In this document: positions 52,611 to 56,888 of the stretch, in pieces | How positions within the stretch are numbered: position 1 is the stretch's first letter | Layout: each line of letters begins with the position of its first letter | NCBI RefSeq assembly: GCF_001949145.1 | Contig: NW_019091624.1 | Coordinates: 40,421 to 97,308, forward strand | DNA: 56,888 bases | Source: Acanthaster planci | Taxonomy: Eukaryota > Echinodermata > Asteroidea > Valvatida > Acanthasteridae | Reading direction: 5' to 3' | Position numbers and translations under genes: made by a program | The notes under the pieces: generated by a model | What the model was told of the DNA's origin: nothing | What the model saw: only the letters and a program-made list of their open reading frames with translations | Databases searched by the model: none

Positions 52611-52927
52611 TAGTGAAAAACTAACTCTCCAAAAAAGTACCGGTAGAAAAGTGAAAATCCACTCCAAAAGAGTGAAAACCCACTCCAAACAAGTGAAAAT
52701 CCACTGCAAAAAAGTGAAAACCCACTCCAAACAAGTGAAAATTACTCTAAAACAGGAGCCATATAAAGGACAACTCTTTCTCGGATTGCCCTTTATATGG
52801 TTTCTTTAGAGAGTAGAAATTCACTCTTTTGGAGTGGTTTCACCCTTTTCAGAGCGGTTGTCACTTTACTGAGAGTGGTCTAATACGGGACTTACTCTTT
52901 TTTAGAGTGATTTTCTTTTCACTCGTC
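52611..52927. mobile_element. Palindromic element with 21-nt tandem repeats
   Basis: Left arm: about five 21-nt units of the form GTGAAAAYCCACTCCAAAMA (52651-52755). Right arm: inverted related blocks, including TTCACTCTTTTGGAGTGG at 52820-52837. The centre is a hairpin made by CCATATAAAGGACAA and TTGCCCTTTATATGG around 52759-52800. No known family; probably a non-autonomous DNA element. Confidence 0.6.
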
Positions 52928-53103
52928 TGCATAAACACATCTTCCATCTGGAATTAAGTGCATGTTTGTTTCACGTTGACCACTGAACAAAAAAAAAACT
53001 ATATATTCTTCTCCATCTACAAACTGAATGATCGAAAGCATGGCCTTTCCTTAATTTGATAAAAACGGATAAGACATGAATTTTGCATGGTGGAGATAGA
53101 CTA

Positions 53104-53331
53104 AAGGGAGGGCTTGTGGTAACACCATGTGGATAGGTCTCTTTTTTTTTGGAAGAGGTATGGTTCTGATAAGAGCCTGTGAGTGTTCTCACTCGTGATG
53201 AGGATGACCATAGTGCAACGGCCGAAACGTCGAGTACGCTATCACCAGTTCTTAACAGAACCATACCCGTACCTCTTTAAAAAGAAAAAAAAGGAGATCT
53301 ATCGACATGGTGTTACCGCAAGCCCTCTCTT
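53104..53331. mobile_element. Inverted-repeat element with hammerhead-like core
   Basis: About 70-bp inverted ends: left GAGGGCTTGTGGTAACACCA then TGTGGATAGG; right (minus strand) GAGGGCTTGCGGTAACACCA then TGTCGATAG. Both ends have an A/T-homopolymer tract followed by GAGGTA and TATGGTTCTG. The middle (53190-53237) has TGATGAG and CGAAACGTC flanked by ACTC/GAGT. No open frame. Confidence 0.7.
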
Positions 53332-56300
53332 GATAAGAAACACTTTCTGTAGTATATTATTCATATAACTTTTGTGTCTAATGGTTGTTATGAGTGATGT
53401 ACATGTGTTTGATATGTCTGATTACCAAAAGCTCGGTTTTCGTATTAAGGATACTTCACAGACACTTTTGAACTTCATTTAGACAGGTGCAAGATACTTC
53501 GAAGTATTGATAGTTGGTTTATGGATCATTTTGAACATGCAGTTATCTCTAAGAGAGCAGGAGAGGACGCTGATGACACCACGGGCTAGCAGAGGGTTTA
53601 TTCCTTTAAAGTGTTGCTGCAATGAATTTTTCTTTAGATACAATTTCTCTGAAACTTTGTACTCTTCTTCGATGTATGAAAAGTCTTTTCCATTTCGATC
53701 TGAGAAAAAATACACTGAAAATTGTACTTTGAAATGTTTAACACTATCAACCCTTTCCTAGAGAACTGAGGGCGCTGTTGCTGGGATGTCATTCAGGGAA
53801 GACATATAGTTCAGTGCATAGGTTTTCTTCTGTTCAAATTGAAAACCGAGCATGCACTCAGTGAAAGCATTTCTAAAAATGTGATTGATGCTTATTGCTA
53901 TGTACATAAATACCAAAGAATCAGCAAAGAAAAAAAATTTCTCCTGGGATGACATCACAGTGTTGCTCATGAAGAAAAAAAAATATTAGCATACAACGAA
54001 AAGAGCAGTCAAATGGGCTTCAAAATAGTGAAATAAAAATTAAAAACAAGGTTGACTGAGACAGAAAAGAACATTATGAATGTTTGTATTAAAAGATAAT
54101 TGATCGCTGATTCCCTTTAATTGTGGTATTAATTGAGGTTGGAATTATTGAACCGTGTTTGAGAATTCTTTTTCCTCTTCCTATTTCTCTGCAGTCTTGC
54201 CCACACTAGTCAGCTGAGGTTACACATGTATATCGTCGGTCAAGCTAGGATATGGTTTAAAGATCAGTCACATCGATAATTCACAATAATTGTATTTCAC
54301 TTTTTATGAAATTTAGTACTACTTTATTATAAAAAGACGAAAAGGGCAGAGTAAGAAAAGCACAAAAGCTCTCAGTTACCATCTAGCAACCCACACAAAC
54401 CCGAAGCATTAAGTAAAAACCATGTAGAAAAGAAAAATAAAGCCATGCATGAGATAAATCATGATCCAATGAAAGAAGGAAGTTATTTGCCTTCTCTTTG
54501 AAAGAATGGACGTTGCCAGCTTCACATATCGCACCATCCAAAGGGTTCAAAAGTACAACGGTACTCGGTAAGAAGCAGCGTTGGTGCTGGTTAGTACGGC
54601 ATCTCATCAGCTGTAGACTATGCAGATGCATAGTAGATGAATTAAACGATCTACAAACGTAAAAATCTAAATAAAGATTGATACTGACGTCAAAAGCACG
54701 ACTTGAAGTTCTCCCTTCATATTAGGCAAAATGAAAACAAAAGTCGTTGGGAGCATCCAACAGAAACCAGTTTTTATGACGTCACACTACGACTCTGAGA
54801 TTATACGACTGTTTCATTATTTCGGGCGAATGCGCCCGCGCTCATGAGGGCTGTGCTTACTCGAACTTAACTGTGAGTTAGATAAGGTCGGTCACTGAGA
54901 GCGACTTGGGAACTGATTTTACGTCGACAATGTTGATCTGACAAGTCAAGGTAATGTCAACACTAGATCATATGATTCAGTTGAGTCGTCCCAATATGAA
55001 CCGGAGAAAGGTTCCGATGAAATTCAGGCAGATGGCTGCGGTCATTTGCCGAGAATGACCGGCAAGGAAACTAACAGCCTATTACGACCGCAAGGTCAAG
55101 AAACTTTTGGGCAATGAGAGGCGTATTATCACATCATTGAATCGCTAGATTTGTTTGCTGTCCCGAACGACGCATTTTTTTACTCTGAGCATTCTCAGAA
55201 TGGAGCTGAACTCCCCAAAATGACTTTTTTTACAAATGCGAAGAGATGCTGCCCAGTTAGTAATTATATAGATAATAATAACCAATTCCCTATTTAAAAA
55301 CCGTTTTGCATAAAATTAGTGAGACTGATCTTTAATTGAAAACGTTACCAATAAAACTATCGTTGACACCACGTGATATCGACACGGGTTCAAAGTGTAG
55401 CATTAATCGCGATTATACGTGCAACGACTGTTTGCTTTGCCCCAAAGTTTACTTAGCCAATCAGATAAAGAATTGCCAATGACCTGTTGTCAGGGTGACG
55501 CGGTTAATAACATGTCTGAAGTTTCTGCATTGCTCACTTAGTATAAGCAACAGCAACTTATGATAAAATTATTTCTGGATTATTATTCAAAATTTAGTCG
55601 CAAACTCATACTTTGTTCAGTGTACAGTTACGTTTCTACATCAACTGAAATTTCTTAAAACCACGGTGTCAAAGGTCAGTGCACTCTTTTGGTTGTCTAT
55701 CTTCACTACGCATTAAAATTTCTCGAATGCACATTGGTCGTTCAAAAAATGTAAGACTTTTTCGATTCAAGGACAACAAGTAAAAACTTCCTCCGATGAG
55801 GTTTATATGGGGAGGAAATAGGATATTTCACATGGTGAGTAAAATGCAGACATTTGCCAGAGTAACTGATCAGTGCTTAATTGGTTGGTAGAAAATTTCA
55901 GTAACATTAATGTTTACCGAGATAGGAGCACACAAAGGCGATGATATCAAAGACACTGGTGTACTAAGGGAAAAAAGCCGATGTGGCTACTGAGAAGCTA
56001 CATTGAATAAAATGCACTTTAAAATCTATAGTGTAGTGTTTACTTCGTCGATTGTTCAATGTTTATCTGGGCAAAGATTAGTGGCGCTAATATAGAGGAA
56101 CCAAGAGGTGTCTGACTTCAAAATTATCTGGTTATATGACTTGGACTTCAGCATTAAGCAAACATAGTCTTTACTCAGCGATTAAGCGTGCAATCCAACG
56201 CATGCGTTTAAGAACGACGTTCAGATCAGTGAAGCGCTGGAATTATTTCCCATCCACGCATGTGCACCTCAAAACAAGTGTCTTAGTTTGATGTTACGCT

Positions 56301-56540
56301 CGTAGCTGATCTGTCCGTTCTCGGGGTGTGTATATGTTAGCAAGTATTAAAATCACTCTGGTAAAGTCCAAATGTAAGCAGACGGAATCCCACCGGCACA
56401 ACAGTCCAGCACATAACACGGTTTCAGGGGGATATCGCTCGCGTCAGAGCACCTTTTCGATTGACTTAAATACACCGATCGCAGCTGAGGTATCGTCTTC
56501 ATATTTAAAGACTTAACATAGCAACTCTTTGCTTCCAACT
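53332..56540. other. Spacer between FABP genes 3 and 4
   Basis: Much of it aligns in order with the gene 2-3 spacer (for example ATTCCTTTAAAGTG at 53600 and 45133, GAGGTGTCTGACTTC at 56106 and 46150), with about 2 kb extra in the middle (about 54000-55350). A possible TATA-like ATATTTAAAG at 56501 precedes the gene 4 start by about 40 bases. No coding exon was seen. Confidence 0.5.
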
Positions 56541-56610
56541 ATGGCTCAATTCAGTGGCAAATACAAGTTGGATAACAGTGAAAATTTCGAGCAGTTTATG
56601 CAAGCTCTAG
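56541..56610 (+). CDS. Fatty acid-binding protein, gene 4 of the cluster, exon 1 only
   Basis: First exon of a fourth FABP gene: 23 codons plus one base, then a consensus GTAAGT donor. It begins AQFSGKYKLDNSENFEQFMQ, closest to genes 2 and 3, with the FABP signature intact. It lacks the two-residue DP insert of those copies. The remaining exons lie beyond the right edge. Confidence 0.85.
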
Positions 56611-56888
56611 GTAAGTTTTACTAGTTAGGCCTTTTAAAACGTGGAAGCAATCGCATAAAATTGATGTATTGTGAGGTTTTGATATAGATGGAACGTCTAA
56701 GTTCAGAGTGTAATCCGACATGCAATATGCAATCATGCACGAGTAAAATGGATTTCCTCTACTTGAAAATGCACATTCAGAAACATTTTTCTCTTTTTCG
56801 ATTGAGATGCGTTTCATGAAAGCGTCAATTAGCGACGATGTGGTCGACAAGCCTCATAAATATATTTCTGAAAGAACACACAATTTTG

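Noticed and set aside
52371-52809. Repetitive frames on both strands with heptad-like periodicity
   Set aside because: They come from the 21-nt DNA repeat and are not protein-coding.

Overview
The window is animal nuclear DNA, AT-rich, with intron-broken genes and many short mobile elements. It is most likely from a marine deuterostome. Histone H4 has cysteine at position 73 (mature numbering), known from sea urchin H4, so an ambulacrarian (hemichordate or echinoderm) is my best guess. That species call is inference. No bacterial-type operons, rRNA, CRISPR array or intact tRNA were seen.

Left part (1-14 kb), minus strand. A SETD6-type protein-lysine methyltransferase runs from 5529 off the left edge; five exons (284 codons) are visible. 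Its first intron holds a tRNA-derived SINE and a large foldback element. Next is a complete nine-exon SLC27A (fatty acid transport protein / very-long-chain acyl-CoA synthetase) gene at 7378-11625, 631 codons, with a possible non-coding first exon near 14.06-14.1 kb.

Middle (14-30.7 kb). No gene could be supported. It holds a LINE 3' remnant, a MITE with CAGGCCCGTAG ends, one copy of a dispersed C-rich repeat, and a short open frame of unknown meaning.

Histone pair (30.8-33.8 kb). An H4 gene (minus, two exons, GC-AG intron) and an unusual H2A variant (plus, three exons, poly(A) signal) are transcribed away from each other with about 0.8 kb between start codons. Introns, and a poly(A) signal on the H2A, mark them as replication-independent histone genes.

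Right part (34-56.9 kb), plus strand. Four fatty acid-binding protein (FABP) genes lie in tandem. The first is divergent (34957-38092), two are close duplicates (40493-44838 and 47302-52256), and the last is cut by the window edge (only exon 1, 56541-56610). The duplicated unit includes promoter, introns and 3' flank. Exon 3 of the two middle genes differs at one base while exon 2 differs at roughly 25, which suggests gene conversion. The fatty-acid importer/activator and the FABP carriers lie within about 45 kb and act in the same lipid-handling route, although linkage may be chance.

Several palindromic non-autonomous elements are described, including a TTAA-flanked one kept in the same intron of both FABP duplicates, a 21-nt tandem-repeat palindrome, and an inverted-repeat element with a hammerhead-ribozyme-like core. 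All exon joins were made by hand from splice signals and family similarity.
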